From: an uncultured Acetobacteraceae bacterium
GTDB lineage: Bacteria > Pseudomonadota > Alphaproteobacteria > Acetobacterales > Acetobacteraceae
NCBI GenBank assembly: GCA_903839965.1
Contig: CAIMEK010000798.1
Coordinates: 1-5,638, forward strand
Length of the DNA stretch: 5,638 bases
Reading direction: 5' to 3'
In this document: one piece after another, positions 1 to 4,767 of the stretch
How positions within the stretch are numbered: the first letter of the stretch is position 1
How the letters are laid out: each line of letters starts with the position of its first letter
Program-made: the position numbers and the translations under genes
Notes under the pieces: model-generated
What the model was told of the DNA's origin: nothing
The model's database searches: none
What the model saw: only the letters and a program-made list of their open reading frames with translations

Positions 1-15
1 CCATTTAGCCTTCAT
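1..15 (-). CDS. Possible first five codons of the next AT-rich gene
   Basis: Minus-strand bases 15 to 1 read ATG AAG GCT AAA TGG (MKAKW), leaving the window at base 1. The ATG lies 18 bases after the TGA of the preceding minus-strand tail, behind an A-rich stretch that includes AAAGG immediately upstream. The spacing and composition are those of two neighbouring genes in one transcript. Too little is present to identify a product, and the start is a guess from context. Confidence 0.25.
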
Positions 16-33
16 ACCTTTATTTTTTATTGA

Positions 34-93
34 TCAGAAAGGGTAACCGATTGCAAAAGCCAGATTAATGTTGTCTTTATTCAGAAGATGATG
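34..93 (-). CDS. C-terminal scrap of an unidentified gene, possibly an outer-membrane beta-barrel protein
   Basis: On the minus strand, codons from about 93 down to 37 read as a normal AT-rich coding tail and end at TGA (36-34). The last residues are NINLAFAIGYPF. Hydrophobic or aromatic residues fall at the last position and at every second position before it (F, Y, I, F, L, I counting back). This alternation with a terminal Phe is the known C-terminal signature of outer-membrane beta-barrels recognised by BamA. The gene is cut by the join at about 93, so nothing else of it is visible. Only about 19 codons are present and the pattern could arise by chance. The codon style and composition would suit Bacteroidota or another AT-rich Gram-negative, which is inference. 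Confidence 0.35.
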   Translation of the reverse strand, partial: HHLLNKDNINLAFAIGYPF

Positions 94-680
94 TGCCCGA
101 GGGGGGCTTCCGCTGGCTGCTGGGACCGTCCGGGGCCGGCAAGACCAGCCTGTTGCGCCTGCTCCACCTGGCGGTGCGCCCCACCGACGGCCGGCTGACC
201 ATTCTGGGCACCGAGGTCGATCACGCCGCGCGCCACGCGCTGCCGGCGCTGCGCCGGCGCATCGGCATGGTGTTCCAGGATTTCCGCCTGCTTCCGCATC
301 TGGTCGCCTACGATAACGTGGCGCTGCCGTTGCGCCTCGGTGGGCGGCCGGAGGGGCAGATCCGCGCCGACGTCACCGAGATGCTGCGGTGGGTCGGGCT
401 GCAGAAGAAGGCCAACGCGCTGCCCGCCGAACTCTCGGGCGGCGAGCAGCAGCGCGTCGCCATCGCCCGTGCCGTAGTGGGCCGCCCCAACCTGCTGCTG
501 GCGGACGAACCGACCGGCAATCTCGACGACATCCAGGCCGAGCGCCTGATGGTATTGCTGCACGAACTCAACCGAGTCGGTACCACGGTGATTGTCGCCA
601 CCCACAACGACGCTTTGGTCGCGCGCCATCCCGGCGACGCGCTGCGGCTCGACAATGGCCGTCTGCTCGCCGGTGGCTAG
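93..680 (+). CDS. ftsE: Cell division ATP-binding protein FtsE, 5'-truncated
   Basis: FtsE is the cytoplasmic ATPase of the FtsEX complex, which sits at the division site and uses ATP-driven conformational change to control peptidoglycan hydrolases. The 195 residues visible (numbering from GTG 93) carry Walker A GPSGAGKT at 11-18, the Q-loop FQDFRLLP around Q62, the signature LSGGEQQ at 114-120, Walker B LLLADE at 134-139, the D-loop GNLD, and the switch histidine in VATH at H171. Phe-Arg-Leu-Leu after the Q-loop and the LLLADEPTGN block are typical of FtsE. FtsE is normally about 220 residues. The first strand and the A-loop region, some 27-30 residues, are missing because the sequence changes to an unrelated AT-rich segment at about 93. 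The GTG at 93 is therefore only the first possible start codon, not the native start. The 3' end overlaps ftsX. Identity is near certain; the truncation is most likely an assembly effect. Confidence 0.93.
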   Translation: MPEGGFRWLLGPSGAGKTSLLRLLHLAVRPTDGRLTILGTEVDHAARHALPALRRRIGMVFQDFRLLPHLVAYDNVALPLRLGGRPEGQIRADVTEMLRWVGLQKKANALPAELSGGEQQRVAIARAVVGRPNLLLADEPTGNLDDIQAERLMVLLHELNRVGTTVIVATHNDALVARHPGDALRLDNGRLLAGG

Positions 681-1599
681 GAACCCGCTCCGTTCCGCGC
701 GCTTCGACGACCTCGGCCTGCGCCGGGCGCTCGGCGACCGCATGCTGCCGCTGCTGGTGGCGGCGATGGCCTTCCTTGCCGCGCTGGCGCTGGCCGGCGT
801 CGTCGGGGCGCGGTCGCTGGCGGCGCGCTGGCAGGAGGGCGCGGGGTCCGCGCTGACCGTGCAGGTGCCACGGCCGGGTGTACTGGAGGGAGGGCAGACC
901 AGGATCGACCGCGCGCTCGGCGTGCTGCGCGCCACCGAAGGCGTGGCCGACGCGCGCGCGCTGTCGGAAGGCGAGCTGGCCGACCTGCTGCGGCCCTGGC
1001 TGGGCAGCGGCGCCGAGCGGATGTCGCTGCCGCTGCCCGCGGTGATCGCGGTGCGGCTGGCGCCCGGCGCCGCCGCTCCGGAACAGCTTGCGGCCCGGCT
1101 GTCGGCCGCGGTGCCGGGCACGCTGACCGAAAGCCACAACGTCTGGGTGCGCCGTCTCGGCCTGCTGACCGGCAGCCTGCAGGCCTGCGCCTGGCTGGCG
1201 CTGGCGATGGTGGCCGCGGTGGCCGCCGCCGTGGTGGCGATCGCGACCCGGGCGGGCCTGGCGGCCCGGCGGGAGGCGATCGAGATCGTGCACGGGCTGG
1301 GCGCCACGGATGGCTATATCGCCGGCTGTTTCGCCGGCCGCGCCACCGCGCTCGCAACCACCGGCGGCCTTCTCGGCGCGCTGGCGGCGCTGCCCCTGCT
1401 GCTGGCGCTGGCCCGGCTCGCCGCCCCCTTCGCGACCACCCGGCCGGAGATGCTGTCCGACGGTTCCTGGCTCGCCTTGGCGGCGGCCCTGCCGGCGCCG
1501 CTCTGGGTGGCGCTGCCCGCCTTGCCGCTGGTGGCGGCGGCCATCGGCTTCCTCACCGCGCAGGGCACCGTGCGGCGCTGGTTGCGGCAACTGCCATGA
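655..1599 (+). CDS. ftsX: Cell division membrane protein FtsX
   Basis: FtsX is the inner-membrane partner of FtsE; its periplasmic loop contacts murein hydrolase activators. From ATG 655 the protein is 314 residues. Hydrophobic segments lie at about 30-52, 176-198, 225-255 and 279-302, giving the four-helix FtsX layout with a periplasmic domain at about 55-170. The cytoplasmic block REAIEIVHGLGATDGYIA (about 206-223) is the conserved FtsX motif after the second helix. The start is uncertain. ATG 655 overlaps ftsE by 26 bases, whereas GTG 673 overlaps by 8 bases and gives MARNPLRSARFDDLG, which looks like a normal FtsX N-terminus. Neither has a clear ribosome binding site. The frame stays open upstream to 592, but that part duplicates the ftsE 3' end out of frame. 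The stop overlaps the next start as ATGA, so the genes are probably translationally coupled. Confidence 0.9.
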   Translation: MAVCSPVARNPLRSARFDDLGLRRALGDRMLPLLVAAMAFLAALALAGVVGARSLAARWQEGAGSALTVQVPRPGVLEGGQTRIDRALGVLRATEGVADARALSEGELADLLRPWLGSGAERMSLPLPAVIAVRLAPGAAAPEQLAARLSAAVPGTLTESHNVWVRRLGLLTGSLQACAWLALAMVAAVAAAVVAIATRAGLAARREAIEIVHGLGATDGYIAGCFAGRATALATTGGLLGALAALPLLLALARLAAPFATTRPEMLSDGSWLALAAALPAPLWVALPALPLVAAAIGFLTAQGTVRRWLRQLP

Positions 1600-2234
1600 G
1601 GATCCGCCGGCTCGCCCTGGTGCTGGCGGTGCCGGGTGTGCTGGCGCTGGCCTGGGCGGCCGGCTTCGCGTGGTTCCTGCACGCCGCCTGGGCGAGCGCC
1701 GAGCCCCCGGCGGCGGCGGACGGCATCGTCGCCCTGACCGGCGGTGCCGAACGGGTGGAAACCGCGCTGAAGCTGCTCGCCGAGGGGCGGGCTAGGGTGC
1801 TGCTGATCTCCGGCGTCGGCGGCGCCACCGAATTCGTCGCCCTCGCCCATCGCGCCGGCGTGGACCCCATGCTGCGCGCCCGCGTCACCCTTGGCCGCAC
1901 CGCCGCCTCGACCCGCGGCAACGCCACCGAAACCGCCGAGTGGGCGCATGCCAACGGGCTGGCGTCGCTGATCGTGGTCACCGCCGGCTATCACATGCCC
2001 CGCGCGCTCGCCGAACTGTCGCGGGCGTTGCCCGATGTGGCGCTCTACCCGGTGCCGGTGCTGCCGCCGGCGATGCGCCAACTCGGGCCGACCGCGCTGC
2101 GCCTGCTGGCCGGCGAGTACAGCAAGTGGCTGGCCACCGAGGCCGGACTGTCGGCGTTCGTCTCGCGCGCCGATACCCACGCGGCGCCGGCCCTGGAAGA
2201 GCGACCGGCCCGCGAGGAAAGGACCGACGGATGA
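1596..2234 (+). CDS. YdcF/SanA/ElyC-type DUF218 envelope protein
   Basis: This is a 212-residue DUF218-family protein. Members such as SanA and ElyC of E. coli are anchored in the inner membrane and affect envelope permeability or peptidoglycan and lipid-carrier homeostasis; their reaction is not settled. One hydrophobic helix at about 6-28 is followed by a Rossmann-like domain. It carries DGIVALTGG (42-50), VLLISGVGG (68-76), the nucleophile-region motif ASTRGNATETAEW (104-116) and VTAGYHMPRA (128-137), all hallmarks of the family. A charged tail (about 200-212) runs into the next gene. The start overlaps ftsX by four bases (ATGA) and the stop overlaps plsC the same way. Placement between ftsX and plsC is a gene order I recognise from Alphaproteobacteria, and it supports a role in envelope growth coordinated with division and phospholipid synthesis. 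The substrate cannot be read from the sequence. Confidence 0.88.
   Translation: MRIRRLALVLAVPGVLALAWAAGFAWFLHAAWASAEPPAAADGIVALTGGAERVETALKLLAEGRARVLLISGVGGATEFVALAHRAGVDPMLRARVTLGRTAASTRGNATETAEWAHANGLASLIVVTAGYHMPRALAELSRALPDVALYPVPVLPPAMRQLGPTALRLLAGEYSKWLATEAGLSAFVSRADTHAAPALEERPAREERTDG
2215..2223 (+). promoter_or_regulatory. Ribosome binding site of plsC
   Basis: AGGAAAGGA lies seven bases before ATG 2231, inside the 3' end of the DUF218 gene. It is the only strong Shine-Dalgarno-like stretch in the block and decides the plsC start against the longer open frame. It suggests plsC can be translated independently as well as by coupling. Confidence 0.6.
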
Positions 2235-2983
2235 CCCTGCTCCGCTCGCTGGCGTTCAACATCTGGCTGATCGGCGTCACCCTCGCCTACAGCCTTCGCT
2301 GGGGGCCGTTCCCCCGCGAGCGCCCCGTCGTGGTGGCGATGGCCCGGCGCTGGGCCAGGATGGTACTGCTCGGGCTGCGCCGGATCTGCGGCATCGACTG
2401 GGTACTGATCGGCGCCGAGCACCTGCCGACCTCCGGCGCGGCCCTGATCGCGCCGATGCACCAGTCCGCGTTCGACACCGTGGTATGGCTGCTGCTGGTG
2501 CCGCAATGCGTGTTCGTGCTCAAGCGGGAACTGACCCGCGTGCCGCTGTTCGGCGCCCTGCTGCTGCGCAGCGGCATGATCCCGGTCGACCGGAGCGCCG
2601 GCGCGCCGGCCATGCGCGAGCTGATCCGCCGCGCCACCACCGACGCCATCGAGGGTCGGCAAATCGTTATCTTCCCCGAAGGCACCCGCGTTGCCCCCGG
2701 TGCCCACGTGAAGCTGCAGCCCGGCATCGCCGCGCTGGCCACCCGCACCGGGTTGCCGGTGATCCCCGTGGTCACCGATTCCGGCCTCTTCTGGGGCAGG
2801 CGTTCGTTCCACAAGCGGTCCGGTACCATCCGCATCGCCGTCCAGCCGGCGCTGCCTGCCGGACTGCCGCGGGAGGCGCTGATGGCGCGGCTGACCCAGG
2901 CCTTCGCCGACGGCTACGCCGCCCTGCAGGCCGAACATCCTGTGGACAACTCTGTGAACGGAGCCTCATCGGATCTGAGATGA
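2231..2983 (+). CDS. plsC: 1-acyl-sn-glycerol-3-phosphate acyltransferase (PlsC family)
   Basis: PlsC transfers an acyl chain from acyl-ACP or acyl-CoA to lysophosphatidic acid, making phosphatidic acid at the inner membrane. The 250-residue protein has an N-terminal hydrophobic segment (about 7-22) and all four acyltransferase motifs: the catalytic HX4D as H77-QSAF-D82, GMIPVDR (115-121), FPEGTR (148-153) and LPVIPV (175-180). The length is normal. ATG 2231 is chosen because it overlaps the previous stop as ATGA and lies seven bases after the purine-rich AGGAAAGGA (2215-2223), the best ribosome binding site of this operon. The frame is open back to 1940, but that part is only a shifted reading of the upstream gene. 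The C-terminal tail (about 236-250, PVDNSVNGASSDLR) is polar and lies beyond the catalytic domain. Homologous lyso-ornithine lipid acyltransferases (OlsA) share these motifs and cannot be formally excluded; the ftsEX context favours PlsC. Confidence 0.9.
   Translation: MTLLRSLAFNIWLIGVTLAYSLRWGPFPRERPVVVAMARRWARMVLLGLRRICGIDWVLIGAEHLPTSGAALIAPMHQSAFDTVVWLLLVPQCVFVLKRELTRVPLFGALLLRSGMIPVDRSAGAPAMRELIRRATTDAIEGRQIVIFPEGTRVAPGAHVKLQPGIAALATRTGLPVIPVVTDSGLFWGRRSFHKRSGTIRIAVQPALPAGLPREALMARLTQAFADGYAALQAEHPVDNSVNGASSDLR
2941..2961 (+). other. DnaA-box-like pair within the 3' end of plsC
   Basis: TGTGGACAA (2941-2949) differs by one base from TGTGGATAA, the complement of the E. coli DnaA box TTATCCACA. 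Twelve bases further on, TGTGAACGG (2953-2961) matches the same consensus at only 5 of 9 positions. Both lie in the codons for the PVDNSVNG tail of PlsC. There is no AT-rich unwinding region beside them, so this is not an origin on its face. Confidence 0.2.
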
Positions 2984-3146
2984 GAGCCCAATGAATTTTC
3001 CTGAGCCCTTGGCAATGCGCATCTTTCCGATACCGGGGCGTCGCCGGTTGCCGCGCGGTGCAGACTGGGGATGGAAATTCCGCCCCGCCACACACGCTGT
3101 GCGCGCGGTATGCCGCTGCCGGCGGACCGGCCTATAAGCGGCCGCC
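2984..3146. other. Intergenic gap between plsC and the DUF2125 gene
   Basis: The 163 bases are less GC-extreme at the left (around 2990-3030) than the coding sequence on either side. I see no hairpin with a T-run, no small gene with a convincing start, and no RNA gene. TATAAG at 3133-3138 is the only reasonable -10-like hexamer; no good -35 lies 16-18 bases before it. TTGGCA at 3009-3014 has no -10 partner at a usual distance. The gap is large enough to carry a promoter for the next gene, so that gene need not belong to the ftsE-plsC transcript. Confidence 0.5.
3133..3138 (+). promoter_or_regulatory. Possible -10 element of the DUF2125 gene
   Basis: TATAAG matches five of the six TATAAT positions and stands out in GC-rich sequence. 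It ends eight bases before ATG 3147, so transcription from it would begin at or within a couple of bases of the start codon, giving a leaderless or nearly leaderless message. This fits the absence of a Shine-Dalgarno sequence before 3147. The -35 region is not recognisable, so support is weak. Confidence 0.25.
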
Positions 3147-4208
3147 ATGAAATCCCCCCCAAGCCGCTCCGCTGCCCATCGAGCCCTGCTCTCCGGCCTC
3201 GTCCTGCTGGTCGTGCTGGCGGTGGCCGACACCGGGCTGTGGTGGTTCGCCACCGGCCGGCTGGAGACCGAACTGGCGGCCTGGCAGGCGCAACGCCGCG
3301 CCGCCGGCTGGGCGGTGACCGCGGGCCAACCGGAGCGGACGGGCTGGCCGCTGACCGCGGCCATCCAGGTGACCGACGTCGCGCTCGCCGGCGGCGATGC
3401 CGACCTTCCCGGCGGCTTTGCCTGGCGCGCCACGCGCCTCGAACTGTCGGTGGCCCTGCTGCGGCCCCGGCTGCTCAACGTGCGGGTCGCCGGCGACCAA
3501 CGCCTGCGGTTTGCCGAGGTGCCGGAATTCGGCTTCACGGCCGAACGGTTCGAGGTTGCCATTCCGCTCGATCCCGGGGTGCCGGCCCGCTCCGCCGACC
3601 TCGCCGCCGTCGGCCTGCACGCCACCCCGCCCGCCGGGCCATGCGATATCGGCACCCTGGCCGTGCACGTCGACACTCGCCCCGCCGCCGCCCAGGGGGA
3701 AAACGGCGTAATACTGACGGCAAGCGCCGAGGCGATCGGCTTGCCGCCCCTGCCGGGCGATCGCCCGTGGCCGTTCGGCCCGCGGATCGCCTCGGTATCG
3801 CTCGACGCCGCGCTGACCGGTCCGCTGCCGGGCGCCCCCGACCTGGCCACCCGCGCCGCCGCCTGGCGCGACGGCGGCGGCACGCTGGTGCTGCGCCGGC
3901 TGGCCCTGGGCTGGGGACCGCTCGGCCTGTCCGGCAGCGCCACCATGGCACTGGACGAACACATGCAGCCCATGGGCGCCGCAACCGTCCGGCTGGTCGG
4001 CTACGACGCCACGCTGGACGCCCTGGTGGCGGCCGGGGCGATGGCGCCCCGCGCGGCGGTGGCCGCCAAAGGCGTGCTCACCATCCTCGCCCGCACCCCG
4101 GAAGGCGGCGGCAGCCCACGCGTCGAGCTGCCGGTGACCCTGCAGGACCGCACCCTGACGGCCGGGCGCTTCCCGCTGCTGCGCCTGCCGCAATGGGTCT
4201 GGCAATAG
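3147..4208 (+). CDS. DUF2125 domain-containing membrane-anchored protein
   Basis: This 353-residue protein matches what I know of DUF2125, a family of unknown function found largely in Alphaproteobacteria. After a short basic N-terminus there is one hydrophobic helix (about 13-35, ending ADTGLWWF), probably a signal anchor placing the rest in the periplasm. Next come a polar amphipathic stretch (RLETELAAWQAQRRAAGW) and a long domain predicted to be rich in beta strands. Family-like features are the early TGWPL motif (65-69), GGGTLVLRRLALGWGPL at about 242-258, LDEHMQPMG at about 268-276, and a C-terminal strand pair leading to RFPLLRLPQW. No catalytic or metal-binding motif is evident. ATG 3147 is the natural start because it begins directly before the basic segment and membrane helix; no ribosome binding site is seen. 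The frames open on the opposite strand and in other phases here are GC-driven. Role unknown; a structural or lipid-associated envelope role is only a guess. Confidence 0.8.
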   Translation: MKSPPSRSAAHRALLSGLVLLVVLAVADTGLWWFATGRLETELAAWQAQRRAAGWAVTAGQPERTGWPLTAAIQVTDVALAGGDADLPGGFAWRATRLELSVALLRPRLLNVRVAGDQRLRFAEVPEFGFTAERFEVAIPLDPGVPARSADLAAVGLHATPPAGPCDIGTLAVHVDTRPAAAQGENGVILTASAEAIGLPPLPGDRPWPFGPRIASVSLDAALTGPLPGAPDLATRAAAWRDGGGTLVLRRLALGWGPLGLSGSATMALDEHMQPMGAATVRLVGYDATLDALVAAGAMAPRAAVAAKGVLTILARTPEGGGSPRVELPVTLQDRTLTAGRFPLLRLPQWVWQ

Positions 4209-4228
4209 CCGAGCGGATCGTGTAGAGT
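4200..4228 (+). promoter_or_regulatory. Candidate promoter upstream of the ACT-domain gene leader
   Basis: TGGCAA (4200-4205) and TAGAGT (4223-4228) are separated by 17 bases. They match the sigma-70 -35 and -10 consensus at 3 of 6 and 4 of 6 positions. The predicted start of transcription, about seven bases beyond the -10, falls at about 4235-4236. That is exactly where the ATG of the small leader frame begins. It overlaps the end of the DUF2125 gene. The spacing is ideal but the hexamers are weak. Confidence 0.3.
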
Positions 4229-4235
4229 GCTCCGC

Positions 4236-4283
4236 ATGATGACCCGGATGACGATCGCGCGAATTATCGTCCCGGCTGCTTAA
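4236..4283 (+). CDS. Possible 15-codon leader peptide
   Basis: ATG at 4236 opens a short frame encoding MMTRMTIARIIVPAA and ending with TAA at 4281-4283. The stop lies in the centre of the perfect palindrome at 4271-4292. Three Ile codons and one Val codon fall within codons 7-12, which would suit sensing of branched-chain amino acids, but the frame is short and could be chance. There is no good Shine-Dalgarno sequence; if the candidate promoter at 4200-4228 is real, the message would begin at or beside this ATG and be leaderless. The idea gains interest because the downstream gene encodes an ACT-like domain, a fold that often binds amino acids. Confidence 0.25.
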   Translation: MMTRMTIARIIVPAA

Positions 4284-4311
4284 GCAGCCGGGTCGGCCTG
4301 CGTACGCGATC
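4241..4311 (+). promoter_or_regulatory. Structured leader with competing stem-loops upstream of the ACT-domain gene
   Basis: This non-coding stretch holds a perfect 22-base palindrome (4271-4292; arms CCCGGCTGC and GCAGCCGGG around TTAA). It also has three further pairings: GACCCGG (4241-4247) with CCGGGTC (4288-4294), GACGAT (4250-4255) with ATCGTC (4266-4271), and GATCGCG (4253-4259) with CGCGATC (4305-4311). The first of these uses the same bases as the right arm of the palindrome, so the two folds exclude each other. The last can enclose the palindrome as a closing stem. No T-run follows the hairpin, so it is not a standard intrinsic terminator. It may be a regulatory leader, a DNA operator formed by the palindrome, or a stabilising 3' hairpin of the DUF2125 transcript. 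Confidence 0.45.
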
Positions 4312-4341
4312 CCGTCTTTCCGTCCGGAGTCTCCCCCTGTC

Positions 4342-4641
4342 ATGTCGTTCGAGCCTTGGGCCCTTGTTGGCCAGCACGCTTCCGTCCGCTTCACCCTGGT
4401 CGCGGAGGCCTCGCCCGGCCTGCTGCCGCGACTGCTGCAACCCTTCGCCAAGCGCGACCTGACCCCGGACACGCTGGAATCCGTGCGCCGCGGCGACGAT
4501 GTGCGGGTGGAAATCGCCATGCACGCCATGCCGGCCGAAATGGTGCACCTGGTCGAAGGCAACCTGCGCCAGGTCGTCGGCGTGATGTCACTCAACTGCC
4601 GCCAGGAAATCACCGGCTCCGTGCGCCGCCGCGCGGCGTAG
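4342..4641 (+). CDS. Small ACT-domain-like protein, IlvM/IlvN-like in form
   Basis: This 99-residue protein has the alternating pattern of an ACT domain: strand at about 15-20 (VRFTLV), Gly-Leu-Leu then a helix (26-38), strand 41-49 around TPDTLESV, strand 53-60 (DVRVEIAM), helix 63-74 (MPAEMVHLVEGN), and strand 78-84 (VVGVMSL). ACT domains usually bind amino acids and regulate enzymes of amino-acid metabolism. Stand-alone ones of this size include IlvM-type regulatory subunits of acetolactate synthase. No catalytic gene is beside it, so the partner is unknown. The N-terminal 14 residues and the basic C-terminus (SVRRRAA) lie outside the domain. A GGAG at 4326-4329 precedes ATG 4342 by 12 bases, a somewhat long spacing. 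The gene sits alone between a structured leader and a convergent ccmAB pair. I recognise the fold from the pattern, not a specific family. Confidence 0.7.
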   Translation: MSFEPWALVGQHASVRFTLVAEASPGLLPRLLQPFAKRDLTPDTLESVRRGDDVRVEIAMHAMPAEMVHLVEGNLRQVVGVMSLNCRQEITGSVRRRAA

Positions 4642-4767
4642 AAAGGCGAGGGGCTGCGCCCCTCGACCCCGCCAGGTCCGGCGCGCGCCTTTGCACGACG
4701 GGCCGGGAGGCCTGGGACATCGCCTTCCTCGGCGGCTTCACCGTGTTGTGCGGCTGCGCAGCATTGA
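4642..4767. other. Intergenic gap between the convergent ACT and ccmB genes
   Basis: The 126 bases separate the 3' ends of two convergent genes. They contain the hairpin at 4648-4664 and the left arm of the inverted repeat that spans the ccmB stop (4752-4790). No gene or promoter is evident between them. Confidence 0.6.
4648..4664. terminator. Hairpin after the ACT-domain gene, possible bidirectional terminator
   Basis: GAGGGGC (4648-4654) and GCCCCTC (4658-4664) form a perfect seven-pair stem with a TGC loop, beginning seven bases after the TAG of the ACT gene. On the plus strand no T-run follows. On the minus strand the hairpin is followed by GCCTTTC, a weak T-tract, so it may serve the ccmB transcript better. 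GC-rich hairpins of the form GAGGGGC...GCCCCTC followed by GACCCC are, to my knowledge, a frequent intergenic element in GC-rich Alphaproteobacteria. Confidence 0.5.

Larger units (their letters stand above)
1..93. other. AT-rich foreign segment at the left edge, joined to ftsE
   Basis: The first 90 bases contain 30 G or C, while the sequence after about position 94 is extremely GC-rich (781-840 has 51 of 60). The change is abrupt. Reading the ftsE frame leftward from 93 meets a TAA stop at 66-68 and no ATG, so the segment does not supply the missing FtsE N-terminus. Alphaproteobacterial FtsE usually has a Leu-Pro or similar pair just before the Glu-Gly-Gly-Phe seen here. Bases 94-98 (tgccc) fit the end of such a CTG CCC, which places the join at about 93/94. 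I see no insertion-sequence terminal repeat, target duplication or adapter sequence. The most economical reading is a chimeric join between two genomes in a mixed-community assembly. A genuine insertion or deletion cannot be excluded from one edge alone. Confidence 0.8.

Noticed and set aside
1..93. Left AT-rich segment as an insertion sequence end or phage attachment site
   Set aside because: No terminal inverted repeat, target duplication or integrase trace is visible; it reads better as coding DNA from another genome.
592..654. Upstream extension of ftsX to ATG 592
   Set aside because: It would overlap ftsE by 89 bases and add residues that do not resemble the FtsX N-terminus; starts at 655 or 673 fit better.
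81..1307. Long minus-strand open frame opposite ftsE and ftsX (and others at 568-1590 and 1314-2180)
   Set aside because: The sense strand encodes full FtsE/FtsX/DUF218 motifs. The opposite frames are Arg/Ala/Pro/Gln-rich without domains, as expected from GC-rich codon bias.
1940..2230. Upstream extension of plsC
   Set aside because: It is only a shifted reading of the DUF218 gene; ATG 2231 has the ribosome binding site and the ATGA overlap.
3009..3026. TTGGCA as part of a sigma-54 promoter
   Set aside because: The GC dinucleotide required at the -12 position is absent at the correct spacing.
3138..3149. GCGGCCGC followed by GCCATG-like context, resembling a cloning site and engineered start
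   Set aside because: A NotI octamer is expected by chance in such GC-rich DNA, and the flanks are natural coding and intergenic sequence with no vector features.
3071..4225. 384-codon plus-strand frame overlapping the DUF2125 gene
   Set aside because: It is Arg/Pro-rich with no membrane segment or motif, and is a shifted reading of the DUF2125 gene, which has a proper anchor and family motifs.
4271..4292. Palindrome as a classical intrinsic terminator
   Set aside because: No T-run follows on the plus strand, and the sequence after it on the minus strand (GACGATAATTC) has no T-run either.
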